From the NCBI GenBank assembly GCA_016721465.1, contig JADKIA010000004.1, positions 186,001 to 250,000 on the forward strand: a DNA stretch of 64,000 nt, read 5' to 3'. This document shows positions 1 to 8,107 of this stretch, piece after piece. The notes under the pieces were generated by a model. The model was not told the origin of the DNA. It was given only the letters and a program-made list of their open reading frames with translations, and made no database searches. Within the stretch, counting starts at the first letter, position 1; every line of letters starts with the position of its first letter. This DNA is from Ideonella sp. (GTDB lineage Bacteria > Pseudomonadota > Gammaproteobacteria > Burkholderiales > Burkholderiaceae_C). The position numbers were made by a program, and so were the translations under genes.

Positions 1-1
1 T

Positions 2-658
2 TCCGCCCGCGTCCCGCGCATGAGCCCCAGGCCGCTGGCAGCGTTGCGCTTCGCCGTTCCGCGCACCTTGATGTTGGACCAGTTGGATCCCAGCGTGGCC
101 GCCGCCTTCGACCGTGTGCTGCGCACCCTGCACGACGCGGGTGCCGCGGTGCAGGAGATCGAACTGGCATGCCTCGGCCACATGGGCCAACTGCACTCGC
201 AGGGCGGGTTTGCCGCGGCCGAGAGCTGGGCCTGGCACCGGGCTCGGTTGGCCACGCGCGCTCAGGACTACGACCCGCGTGTGGCCCTGCGCATTCGGCG
301 AGGCGAATCCATGAGCGCTGCCGACTACATTGATCTGCACCTCGCACGGCGCCGCTGGATCGGCGATGTGACTCGGGAGATCGAGTCGTTCGACGCCCTG
401 CTTTCGCCCACGGTGCCGATGCAAGCGCCGGCGATTGCGCCTTTGCTGGCCAGCGACGATGCCTTTTTCGAGGTCAATCTGCGCCTGTTGCGCAATCCAG
501 CCGTGGTGAACATGCTGGATGGCTGCGCGCTGTCCTTGCCTTGCCACAACCCGGGCGATTTGCCGATCGGCTTGATGGTCTGGGGCCCGGCCATGGCCGA
601 TGATGGCGTGCTGGCCGCGTCACTGGCCATTGAAGCTGCGCTCGCAGGAGCCCATTGA
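2..658 (+). CDS. Amidase family protein, C-terminal part (5' end outside window)
   Basis: The reading frame is open to the left edge, so this is the last 218 or so residues of a longer protein. The segment AALRFAVPRTLM followed by LDPSVAAAFDRVLRTLHDAGA matches the inter-domain region of amidase-signature enzymes (GatA, allophanate hydrolase and aryl amidase relatives), which typically read GLRIGVPR...LDPEVRAAFE. The C-terminal stretch DALLSPTVPMQAP is the usual 'D.ll.PT.p..AP' block, and the protein ends in a small-residue segment (ASLAIEAALA). The Ser-cisSer-Lys catalytic core lies upstream of the window and cannot be checked, so the substrate is unknown. The stop codon overlaps the ATG of the next gene by one base, which suggests translational coupling with dadA. 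The amidase call is fairly secure and the subfamily is not. Confidence 0.8.
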   Translation, partial: SARVPRMSPRPLAALRFAVPRTLMLDQLDPSVAAAFDRVLRTLHDAGAAVQEIELACLGHMGQLHSQGGFAAAESWAWHRARLATRAQDYDPRVALRIRRGESMSAADYIDLHLARRRWIGDVTREIESFDALLSPTVPMQAPAIAPLLASDDAFFEVNLRLLRNPAVVNMLDGCALSLPCHNPGDLPIGLMVWGPAMADDGVLAASLAIEAALAGAH

Positions 659-1938
659 TGCGTGTGGCCGTGATAGGCGCCGGCATCGTCGGCGTAACGA
701 CTGCGTTCGAATTGGCGACGGATGGCCACGAGGTCACTGTTTTCGAACGCCGCAGCAGCGTTGCCGAAGAAGCGAGCTTTGCGAACGCTGGTGTGATTGC
801 ACCTGGCTATGTCACCCCGTGGTCGGCGCCAGGCATGCCCGCCAACGTGATCAAGCAGCTTTGGAGCCGCCATGCGCCTGTGCGTCTGGCTCGCCCCATG
901 GCACCGGGCCAACTGCGCTGGCTGTGGCGATGGTGGCGCGCCTGTACGCCGTCCAGCTACGGCGCAAATCGCGCGGCCATGCATGCGTTGGCCCACTACA
1001 GCCACCAGCGGCTGCGTTCGATCAGCCGCGATCTGCGGCTCGAATATGAGCAAGCTTCGGGCTACCTGATCCTGCTTCGCTCCGGCCCCGAGCTCAGGAT
1101 GGCCCGACCCGGCTTGAAACTGCTGGCGGAAATGGGCGTGAACTTCCACCTGGTGGATGCGGTCAAGGCGCGCAAGATCGAGCCCGGCCTGAATCCGGAC
1201 ACGCCGCTTCAAGCCGCCGTGCATTTGCCCAATGACGAAGTCGGCAACTGCCGACAGTTCGCTCACTTGCTGCGTTTAGAAGCGCAGCGCCTGGGTGCAG
1301 ACTTCCAGTTCTCGCGCGATGTTCAGGGCGTGACGCCGGGCGCCAAGCCGATGGTGCAGCACGGCGCTGTTGGCGATGTCGGCAGCGCGCGCCAAGACAG
1401 TTTCGACGCGGTGGTGGTGTGCGCTGCGATGGGCGCACCCTCCTTGATGAGTGGCCTGGGCTGTCACCTGCCGATGATGCCGGTCCACGGCTATTCGCTC
1501 ACCGCTCCACTGCGGATGGTGGAGGGACATCCCGACTTCGGTCCCCGCTCCGGCGTGATGGACGAGCGTTTCAAGGTTGCCATCAGCCGACTGGGCCAGC
1601 GCGTGCGGGTGGCCGGCAGTGCCGAGGTCGGTGGGCGACCTGAGCGCCACAACCCGGCGGTGCTCGAAACGCTGCACAAGGTGCTCGACGATTGGTACCC
1701 GGGCTGCGCACAACATGGCCAGGCCCAGTATTGGAAAGGTGCCCGACCCATGCTTCCAGACGGACCGCCAGTGCTTGGCCCCAGCGGAGCGGAAGGGGTG
1801 TGGCTCAACGTGGGGCACGGCTCCAGCGGGTGGGCCTTGTCCTGCGGGTCGGCGCGGGTCGTGGCAGACCTGCTGGCCCGTCGAGACCCAGGCGTTCCAA
1901 CGGATCGGCTGGGGATGGATCGCCTCAAAGCGTGGTGA
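658..1938 (+). CDS. dadA: D-amino acid dehydrogenase small subunit (FAD-dependent oxidoreductase)
   Basis: A 426-residue FAD oxidoreductase of the DAO/DadA family. These enzymes oxidise D-amino acids (typically D-alanine) to 2-oxo acids and pass electrons to the respiratory chain at the inner membrane. The N-terminus is a Rossmann fold (VAVIGAGIVGVTTAFELA, residues 3-20) ending in the acidic residue of FERR. It is followed by the DadA-type segment SFANAGVIAPGYVTPWSAPG, and near the C-terminus WKGARPMLPDGPPVLGP and NVGHGSSGWALSCGSARVVADL, both typical of this family. The length is close to the usual 430 or so. The ATG at 658 overlaps the amidase stop (TGATG); an in-frame TTG lies one codon upstream. 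I infer co-transcription with the amidase, perhaps for catabolism of an amide-containing compound. A related amino-acid dehydrogenase cannot be excluded. Confidence 0.85.
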   Translation: MRVAVIGAGIVGVTTAFELATDGHEVTVFERRSSVAEEASFANAGVIAPGYVTPWSAPGMPANVIKQLWSRHAPVRLARPMAPGQLRWLWRWWRACTPSSYGANRAAMHALAHYSHQRLRSISRDLRLEYEQASGYLILLRSGPELRMARPGLKLLAEMGVNFHLVDAVKARKIEPGLNPDTPLQAAVHLPNDEVGNCRQFAHLLRLEAQRLGADFQFSRDVQGVTPGAKPMVQHGAVGDVGSARQDSFDAVVVCAAMGAPSLMSGLGCHLPMMPVHGYSLTAPLRMVEGHPDFGPRSGVMDERFKVAISRLGQRVRVAGSAEVGGRPERHNPAVLETLHKVLDDWYPGCAQHGQAQYWKGARPMLPDGPPVLGPSGAEGVWLNVGHGSSGWALSCGSARVVADLLARRDPGVPTDRLGMDRLKAW

Positions 1939-2022
1939 CCGGTCGGCATCGGGCGGCAGGCCCGCGCCACAATCCGGTACCAGCCAAGGCACAACGCCGA
2001 GGCCACCACCTCGATACCCGCC

Positions 2023-3525
2023 ATGCTGACATCGTTTGGCCCGCAGCCTGTCTTGCCCTCCACGCGGGAGTGGCCCATGCACGATGTCGCGGCAACGCGC
2101 CGCATCGAAGCAGCGGCGCTGGACGCCGCACCGGCCCATGCCTTGATGCAGCGGGCCGGGCAAGCGGTGGCTCGATTGGCCATGGCAACCGCACCCCAGG
2201 GGCGAACCGCCTGGGTCATGGCGGGCCCGGGCAACAACGGTGGCGATGGTTTGGTGGCTGCGAGCCTGTTGCACCGCCAAGGCTGGAGCGTGCGTGTGAA
2301 CTGGCTGGGAGACCCCTCGCGTGGTCCAGCAGACGCCCTCTGGGCGCTGGCCGTGGCCCGAGCGGCGGGTGTGTCAATCGCAACTGGCCTGCCCACCGTG
2401 CCGCCGACGGCGGATGTGGCCATCGACGGCTTGCTCGGCCTGGGTGCCAGTCGTGCGCCTGAAGGTGCGATGGCGCAAGGCATAGCGCTCTTGAACCAAT
2501 CGACCGGCTCGGTGCTCGCCATCGATTTGCCATCGGGATTGAGTGCCGACCGCGGGCTGGTGTTGGGCGAGCAGGCGGTGGTGGCGACCCACACCTTGTC
2601 GCTGCTGACCCTGAAGCCTGGGCTGTTCACTGCCCAAGGCCGTGACCGCAGCGGTCGAGTGTGGCTGGACAATCTGGGGGTGGCCGTCGATGAGAAGAGC
2701 GCCACGGCCTGGCTGATTGGTCCGCCTGCGATCACATCGCGGCTGCACGCACAGCACAAAGGCAGCTTTGGCGAGGTCTTGGTCCTCGGCGGAGCACCAG
2801 GCATGGGCGGTGCGGCCATGTTGGCGGCGCGCGCTGCATTGGCTGCGGGCGCCGGCCGCGTGTACTTGTGCCGCCTCGACGGCGCGGCCTGCAGCGTCGA
2901 TCCGCTGTGTCCGGAAGTCATGCCCAGAGGCACCAGCCAAGTCCTGAACCCCGCCACCCTGGCCAGTTGCACCGTCGTCTGCGGATGTGGCGGTGGCTCG
3001 ATCGTTGGCGAGACGCTGCCACTGGTGTTGCACCACGCGGCGCAGCTTGTGCTCGATGCCGATGCCCTGAATGCGGTGGCGGCGTCAACCGCGCTGCAAC
3101 TTGCCGTTCGGGGGCGTGCGCATCGCGGCTTGTCGACCGTGATCACGCCACATCCGCTCGAAGCGGCGCGCCTTCTGTCGACCACGGCTGCAGCGGTCCA
3201 GGCCGACCGCCTGGGCCACGCCCAGCTTCTGGCCGAACGGCTGGCCTGCCACGTCGTACTCAAGGGCTCGGGCACAGTGCTTGCCGCGCCCGGCGCGGTG
3301 CCGCGCATCAACCCCACGGGCAACGCGCGCCTGGCCAGCGCCGGAACCGGTGACGTGTTGGCGGGCTGGATGGGTGGGAAATGGGCGTCGCTGGGTGACG
3401 CAAACGCCATGAAATCGGCCTGCGCCACGGTTTGGCGACATGGCCGTTCGGCCGAAGCGTTCGAGCAGGCTGGCCCTGTGCTTGCCGGCGCCCTGATTCA
3501 AGCGATGTCGCAGGCGACGACCTGA
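2023..3525 (+). CDS. nnr: Bifunctional NAD(P)H-hydrate epimerase / ADP-dependent NAD(P)H-hydrate dehydratase
   Basis: A 500-residue metabolite-repair enzyme that converts damaged, hydrated NAD(P)H back to NAD(P)H. The N-terminal YjeF_N epimerase domain carries AGPGNNGGDGLVAASLL (about residues 67-83) and the AIDLPSGLSAD segment. The C-terminal ribokinase-like dehydratase domain begins near KGSFGEVLVLGGAPGMGGAA and has the ATP/ADP-site motif SAGTGDVLAGWMGG (about residues 438-451). Its length fits the fused E. coli Nnr. A second possible start is the ATG at 2077, which would remove 18 residues that lie before the first conserved helix. It is 84 bp downstream of dadA on the same strand and convergent with rnr; a functional link to dadA is not evident. 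Confidence 0.92.
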   Translation: MLTSFGPQPVLPSTREWPMHDVAATRRIEAAALDAAPAHALMQRAGQAVARLAMATAPQGRTAWVMAGPGNNGGDGLVAASLLHRQGWSVRVNWLGDPSRGPADALWALAVARAAGVSIATGLPTVPPTADVAIDGLLGLGASRAPEGAMAQGIALLNQSTGSVLAIDLPSGLSADRGLVLGEQAVVATHTLSLLTLKPGLFTAQGRDRSGRVWLDNLGVAVDEKSATAWLIGPPAITSRLHAQHKGSFGEVLVLGGAPGMGGAAMLAARAALAAGAGRVYLCRLDGAACSVDPLCPEVMPRGTSQVLNPATLASCTVVCGCGGGSIVGETLPLVLHHAAQLVLDADALNAVAASTALQLAVRGRAHRGLSTVITPHPLEAARLLSTTAAAVQADRLGHAQLLAERLACHVVLKGSGTVLAAPGAVPRINPTGNARLASAGTGDVLAGWMGGKWASLGDANAMKSACATVWRHGRSAEAFEQAGPVLAGALIQAMSQATT

Positions 3526-3564
3526 ACCCGAAGCACCCGCCTGCTGACCGAGGCACGCGTGGCC

Positions 3565-5769
3565 TCATCGGCTCCTGCGCGTGCGTGGCGACTTCTTGGC
3601 GGCCCCACGATCGGTCTTCGCGCCAGAGGCACGACCTCCTGCCACCTTGGACCGCGCAGCCTTGACGGCGCGGTCCTTGGTCTTGACATCCTTCACGGCC
3701 TGTACGGCCGAGCCGGTCGACTTGCGGCCACGGATCAACAGCTCATCCACCTCGCCCTCGCGCACCATGCGGAAGTCGATCTTCCGGCCATCCAGGTCGA
3801 CACGGCTGACCTGCACTCGGGCACGCGATCCCACGGCGTAGCGCACCCCGCTGCGTTCGCCGCGCAGTTCCTGCCGCGCCTCGTCGAATCGAAAGTACTC
3901 GCCGCCCAGTTCGGTGATGTGCACCAGGCCCTCCACGTACAGCTCATCCAGCGTGATGAACACGCCAAAGCTGGTCACTGCCGTCACGGTACCGGCGTAT
4001 TCCTCACCCAGGTGGTCGCGCATGAAGCGGCACTTCAGCCATGCCTCTACGTCGCGAGAGGCCTCGTCTGCGCGCCGCTCATTGGCGCTGCAATGCGCGC
4101 CAGCGCTCTCCCACAGCACCATCTCCTGGGAATGGGGCTTGGCCGGGGCGCTGGCCGGCTTGCGCGGCATCTTGCTCGGTGTGGCGGGCTGTTGCACCTG
4201 ACTCAGCACGAGGTGGTAGCGCTTGCCGTGCAGCAGCGCCTTGATCACCCGATGCACCAACAGATCCGGGTAGCGCCGGATCGGGCTCGTGAAGTGGGTG
4301 TAGGCCTCGTAGGCCAGACCAAAGTGGCCGCTGTTGGACGCGGTGTAGATCGCCTGCTGCATCGATCGCAGCAACATGGCGTGGATCTGCGCCGCATCGG
4401 GCCGATCCTTGGTTGCCTGCGCAATGGCCTGCAATTCGCTTGGCTTGGGATCGTCGCTGACACTCAGCCCGAGCCCCAGCGACTTCAAGTAGTTCTGCAG
4501 CGTGACCCGCTTTTCCGGCGTCGGCCCTTCATGGACTCGGTACAGCGCGGCATGCTTGTGGCGCTCGATGAAATCGGCCGAACACACGTTGGCCGCCAAC
4601 ATCGCTTCCTCGATCAACCGATGCGCCTCGGTGCGAGTGCGGGGAACGATTTTCTCGATCCGGCCATTGTCGTCGCAGACGATCTGCGTTTCGGTGGTCT
4701 CGAAGTCGATGGCACCTCGGGTGCCACGTTGCTTGAGCAAGGCGCGGTACACCTCATGCAGGTGCAGCAGGTGCGGCACCAGGTCCTTCCGGCGAACCGC
4801 CTCGACACCTCGGGTGTTGGCCAGCACCGCCGCCACCTCGGCATAGGTCAGGCGCGCGTGTGAACGCATCACCGCGGGATAGAACTGGTAGGCCTCGATC
4901 TCACCGCCCTGGGTGACCAGCATGTCACAGACCATGCAGAGGCGCTCTTCGTCGGGGTTCAATGAACACAGTCCGTTGGAGAGCTTTTCCGGCAGCATCG
5001 GGATGACCCGGCGCGGAAAGTACACCGACGTGGCTCGCTCGTACGCGTCGTCGTCGAGCGCATCGCCGTTCTTCACGTAGTGGCTCACATCGGCAATGGC
5101 CACGATCAGTCGCCAGCCGTCGAATGCCGCCTTCCCCTTGCCTCGCTTGAGGGGCTCGCAATACACGGCGTCATCGAAGTCGCGTGCATCCTCCCCATCG
5201 ATGGTCACCAGGGGCACGTCGGTCAGATCGATGCGCTGACGCTTGTCGACCGGGCGCAGGTGGTCAGGCAGTCCGGCAGCCTGAGCCAGCGTCTCGGCCG
5301 AGAACCGGTGTGGCACTTCGTACTTGCGAACGGCAATCTCGATCTCCATGCCAGGGTCGTCGATCTCACCCAGCACCTCGGTGATGCGGCCGACCGGCTG
5401 CGAATACATCGACGGCGCCTCGGTCAGTTCGATCGCGACCACCTGGCCCACCGCAGCATTCGCCGTGGCGTTCTTCGGAATGAGGATGTCTTGCCCATAA
5501 CGGCGATCCTCGGGGGCCACCAGCCACACACCGTTCTCATGCAGCAGGCGGCCGATGATGGGCGACTTGCGCCGCTCCAGGATGTCGACCACCCGGCCTT
5601 CTGGCCGACCTTTGCGGTCGTAGCGCAATACGCGAACCCGCACACGGTCGCGATGCAGCACGGCACGCATCTCCTGTGGCGCCAGATAGATGTCGGGTTC
5701 GTTGTCGTCGCGACGCACAAAACCGTGGCCATCGCGGTGGCCAAGCACGGTGCCCTCGACCTCGCTCAT
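3565..5769 (-). CDS. rnr: Ribonuclease R, short form without N-terminal winged helix
   Basis: A 734-residue 3'-5' exoribonuclease of the RNase II/R family, active in structured-RNA decay and rRNA and tmRNA quality control. Cold-shock-like domains fill about residues 1-135 (EGTVLGHRDGHGFVRRDD opens the first). The RNB catalytic domain has the metal-binding signature TIDGEDARDFDDAVY, giving candidate Asp ligands D191, D197, D199 and D200. An S1 domain spans about 600-685 (EEYAGTVTAVTSFGVFI), followed by a Lys/Arg-rich tail. Two features differ from E. coli RNase R. The protein starts directly in the first cold-shock domain and lacks the winged-helix extension. A Pro/Lys-rich insertion (about residues 530-555) interrupts the RNB domain before the helix carrying HCSANERRADEASRDV. 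The start at 5769 is the first in-frame ATG and lies close to the divergent tRNA-Leu. Confidence 0.93.
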   Translation of the reverse strand: MSEVEGTVLGHRDGHGFVRRDDNEPDIYLAPQEMRAVLHRDRVRVRVLRYDRKGRPEGRVVDILERRKSPIIGRLLHENGVWLVAPEDRRYGQDILIPKNATANAAVGQVVAIELTEAPSMYSQPVGRITEVLGEIDDPGMEIEIAVRKYEVPHRFSAETLAQAAGLPDHLRPVDKRQRIDLTDVPLVTIDGEDARDFDDAVYCEPLKRGKGKAAFDGWRLIVAIADVSHYVKNGDALDDDAYERATSVYFPRRVIPMLPEKLSNGLCSLNPDEERLCMVCDMLVTQGGEIEAYQFYPAVMRSHARLTYAEVAAVLANTRGVEAVRRKDLVPHLLHLHEVYRALLKQRGTRGAIDFETTETQIVCDDNGRIEKIVPRTRTEAHRLIEEAMLAANVCSADFIERHKHAALYRVHEGPTPEKRVTLQNYLKSLGLGLSVSDDPKPSELQAIAQATKDRPDAAQIHAMLLRSMQQAIYTASNSGHFGLAYEAYTHFTSPIRRYPDLLVHRVIKALLHGKRYHLVLSQVQQPATPSKMPRKPASAPAKPHSQEMVLWESAGAHCSANERRADEASRDVEAWLKCRFMRDHLGEEYAGTVTAVTSFGVFITLDELYVEGLVHITELGGEYFRFDEARQELRGERSGVRYAVGSRARVQVSRVDLDGRKIDFRMVREGEVDELLIRGRKSTGSAVQAVKDVKTKDRAVKAARSKVAGGRASGAKTDRGAAKKSPRTRRSR

Positions 5770-5795
5770 CAGTGCTGCGCCGGCATGCGCGCCGC

Positions 5796-5825
5796 TTGTT
5801 TCTTGGTTGGACTTTATGCTAGACT
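5796..5825 (+). promoter_or_regulatory. Possible promoter of tRNA-Leu(CAG)
   Basis: TTGTTT (5796-5801) and TAGACT (5820-5825) are separated by 18 bp. Transcription would start about 9 nt before the mature tRNA 5' end. Both hexamers are partial matches to sigma-70 consensus, so the call is tentative. The same 70 bp must also hold the rnr promoter on the other strand. Confidence 0.35.
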
Positions 5826-5841
5826 CCCAGCTTCTGTATTT

Positions 5842-5926
<85 letters not shown>

Positions 5927-5935
5927 AACAAAGCA

Positions 5936-5964
5936 ACGGCTGACACGAAAGTGTCGGCCGTTTT
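5936..5964 (+). terminator. Intrinsic terminator of tRNA-Leu(CAG)
   Basis: The 11-bp stem ACGGCTGACAC / GTGTCGGCCGT (one G-T pair) is closed by a GAAA tetraloop and followed by TTTT. It starts 10 nt after the tRNA CCA end. Confidence 0.85.
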
Positions 5965-6078
5965 GCATGGCCCACGTCGGATCTCCAAGGGGATGGCCTC
6001 AAGGAATTGCACGTGCCGCGCCGGCGTCACCAAGGCGTCTGCCCCGGCGCTGAATGGGCAGCTTGCGTACGCCAAGCT

Positions 6079-6101
6079 CAAAGGCCTGCATGCGCAGGCC
6101 T
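6079..6101 (-). terminator. Probable terminator of the ndk-to-purA block
   Basis: A perfect 8-bp stem AGGCCTGC / GCAGGCCT with a 4-nt loop lies about 20 nt after the phosphoribosyltransferase stop codon. On the minus strand it is followed by only three T residues, so it is a modest intrinsic terminator. The rest of 5965-6119 shows no other gene. Confidence 0.55.
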
Positions 6102-6119
6102 CGTCGGTGAATCGAGTCG

Positions 6120-6641
6120 TCAAACGGCAAACTTCTTGGCCAGACCGTCTGGCCGAAGGTTGTCGTACTCTTCAAACGGCTGGTGGATCCACGGGCTCGT
6201 TGGCAAGGCCTCGACATGGTAGTCCGGCTGGTAGCCGGATGCACCCTTCAGCCAGATCACCGCGCTGCGCAACTCGCTGATGGCAGGCGTGCCACGCAAT
6301 CGATCCACCACGGCCTTGAGCGTAACGCCAGAGTCCGCCAGATCATCGACCAGCAGCACACGCCCAGCCAGTTCGCCCTTGGGCATGGTGATGTATTTGG
6401 CCATGTCCAAGCGCCCCTGGATCGTGCCGGCTTCGGCCCGGTAGGAACTGGTCGACATGATGGCCAATGGCTTGTCGAACACACGCGACAAGACGTCCCC
6501 GGGGCGCATGCCACCGCGAGCCAGGCAAAGAATCTGATCAAACTCCCAGCCAGACGCGGCGATCTTGAGCGCCATGCGCTCGATCAGCATGTGGTACTCG
6601 TCCCAGGAAACGTAGAGGTGTTTTCCGTCGTCGGTGAGCAT
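6120..6641 (-). CDS. Purine phosphoribosyltransferase (xanthine/hypoxanthine type)
   Basis: A 173-residue cytosolic type I phosphoribosyltransferase. The PRPP-binding loop VLLVDDLADSGVTLKAVVDRL (about residues 94-114) has two adjacent Asp residues, a second conserved block is QILCLARGGMRPGDVLSR, and KGASGYQPDYHVE lies in the C-terminal base-recognition region. Enzymes of this type salvage hypoxanthine, guanine or xanthine with PRPP. It lies 51 bp downstream of purA on the same strand, as is common in Burkholderiales, which supports a purine salvage role coordinated with AMP synthesis. The exact base preference (Gpt-like or Hpt-like) cannot be read from the sequence, so no symbol is given. Confidence 0.85.
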   Translation of the reverse strand: MLTDDGKHLYVSWDEYHMLIERMALKIAASGWEFDQILCLARGGMRPGDVLSRVFDKPLAIMSTSSYRAEAGTIQGRLDMAKYITMPKGELAGRVLLVDDLADSGVTLKAVVDRLRGTPAISELRSAVIWLKGASGYQPDYHVEALPTSPWIHQPFEEYDNLRPDGLAKKFAV

Positions 6642-6692
6642 GAATGGGTCTCCAGCGTGTGCAGTGCGTGGTCTTAGGAGGAATGTGCGGGC

Positions 6693-8075
6693 TCAAGCCC
6701 CAAAGGGATGACGCACCAGGATCGTGTGCTCTCGGTCAGGGCTCGTGGAAATCACGTGGATCGGCACGCCGGTGACAACCTCGATGCGCTGCAGGTAGTG
6801 ACGTGCATTGGGCGGCAACCGTTCGAGCTGGGTGACACCCACGGTGACCTCGGTCCATCCAGGGAGCGTCTCGTAGATCGGCTCGCAGCGAGCGATCTCG
6901 TCGGCACCCATCGGCAGAATGTCGATGATCTCGCCGTCGAGACGGTAACCCGTGCAAAGCTTCAATTCCTTCAGGCCGTCCAGCACGTCAAGCTTGGTGA
7001 TGCACAGGCCCGACAAGCCGTTGACCTGGGCCGAACGCTTGAGCAACGCCGCATCAAACCAGCCACAGCGGCGTGAACGCCCGGTGGTGACACCCTTCTC
7101 CGCGCCCACGGTGCTCATGTGGTGGCCGGGCGTTCCCGGAACCTCCCAATCGAGCTCGGTCGGAAACGGACCTCCCCCCACCCGAGTGCAGTAGGCCTTG
7201 GTGATGCCAAGCACGTAGTGCAACAGGCTCGGCCCCACGCCGGCGCCGGCAGACGCATTGCCTGCGACGCAGTTGCTGGACGTGACGTAGGGATAGGTGC
7301 CGTGATCGATGTCCAGCAGCGTGCCCTGCGCGCCCTCAAACAGCAGGTTGTGCCCCGCCGCGTGCGCCGCATTGAGCTCGCGCGACACGTCGGCCATCAT
7401 GGGCTTCAACAACTCGGCATGCCGCATCGCTTCGGCAAACACCGATTCGAATTGCACCTGGCCGTCGACCATGTAGCGCCGAAGTGGCTCCGGGAAGGCG
7501 AAGGTCTCGGACCCCAGGAAGCTCGTCAGCACGTGGTTGTGCAGGGACAACAGCTCGCGCAGCTTCGTCGCAAAGCGCTCCGGATAACGCAGGTCCTGCA
7601 CCCGCAAAGCGCGGCGAGCGACCTTGTCTTCGTAGGCCGGTCCGATGCCGCGGCCGGTGGTGCCGATCTTTTCGGTGCCGCCCTGCTCCCTCGCGGCCTC
7701 GCGCGCGACGTCGAGCGCCGCATGGAAAGGCAAGATCAGTGGGCATGCCTCGGAAATGCGCAGGCGCGAGCGCACTTCAACGCCGACCTTTTCCAGACCC
7801 TCGATCTCCTCGAACAGCTTGGCGGCGGAAAGCACCACGCCGTTGCCGATGTAGCACTTGACGCCGGCTCGCATGATTCCGCTGGGAATCAAATGCAGTG
7901 CAGTCTTCACCCCGTTGATCACCAAGGTGTGTCCGGCGTTGTGTCCGCCTTGGAAACGCACCACGCCATCGGCGCTTTCGGTCAGCCAGTCGACCAGCTT
8001 GCCCTTGCCTTCGTCACCCCATTGGGTACCGACGACAACGACGTTGCGGCTGCGTGCCGGGTTCTCAGTCTTCAT
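6693..8075 (-). CDS. purA: Adenylosuccinate synthetase
   Basis: A 460-residue enzyme that joins IMP and aspartate using GTP, the first committed step of AMP synthesis. The phosphate loop is VVGTQWGDEGKGKLVDWL (Asp21 likely catalytic), followed by FQGGHNAGHT, the IMP-site segment GTTGRGIGPAYEDK, and near the end TTGRSRRCGWFDA. The start chosen is the ATG at 8075, which places the P-loop 10-15 residues from the N-terminus as in the family. Longer in-frame starts would run into the end of hisZ. The hisZ stop lies 33 bp upstream, so the two genes are probably co-transcribed. Genomes with this layout usually carry purA directly after hflC/hisZ. Confidence 0.96.
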   Translation of the reverse strand: MKTENPARSRNVVVVGTQWGDEGKGKLVDWLTESADGVVRFQGGHNAGHTLVINGVKTALHLIPSGIMRAGVKCYIGNGVVLSAAKLFEEIEGLEKVGVEVRSRLRISEACPLILPFHAALDVAREAAREQGGTEKIGTTGRGIGPAYEDKVARRALRVQDLRYPERFATKLRELLSLHNHVLTSFLGSETFAFPEPLRRYMVDGQVQFESVFAEAMRHAELLKPMMADVSRELNAAHAAGHNLLFEGAQGTLLDIDHGTYPYVTSSNCVAGNASAGAGVGPSLLHYVLGITKAYCTRVGGGPFPTELDWEVPGTPGHHMSTVGAEKGVTTGRSRRCGWFDAALLKRSAQVNGLSGLCITKLDVLDGLKELKLCTGYRLDGEIIDILPMGADEIARCEPIYETLPGWTEVTVGVTQLERLPPNARHYLQRIEVVTGVPIHVISTSPDREHTILVRHPFGA

Positions 8076-8107
8076 TTCTGGCATTCGTGTTGACGGGTCG
8101 GACGTGT

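Noticed and set aside
1491..3428. A 645-codon open frame on the - strand
   Set aside because: It is antisense to nnr and the end of dadA. The Ala/Arg/Ser/Pro-rich translation matches no family.
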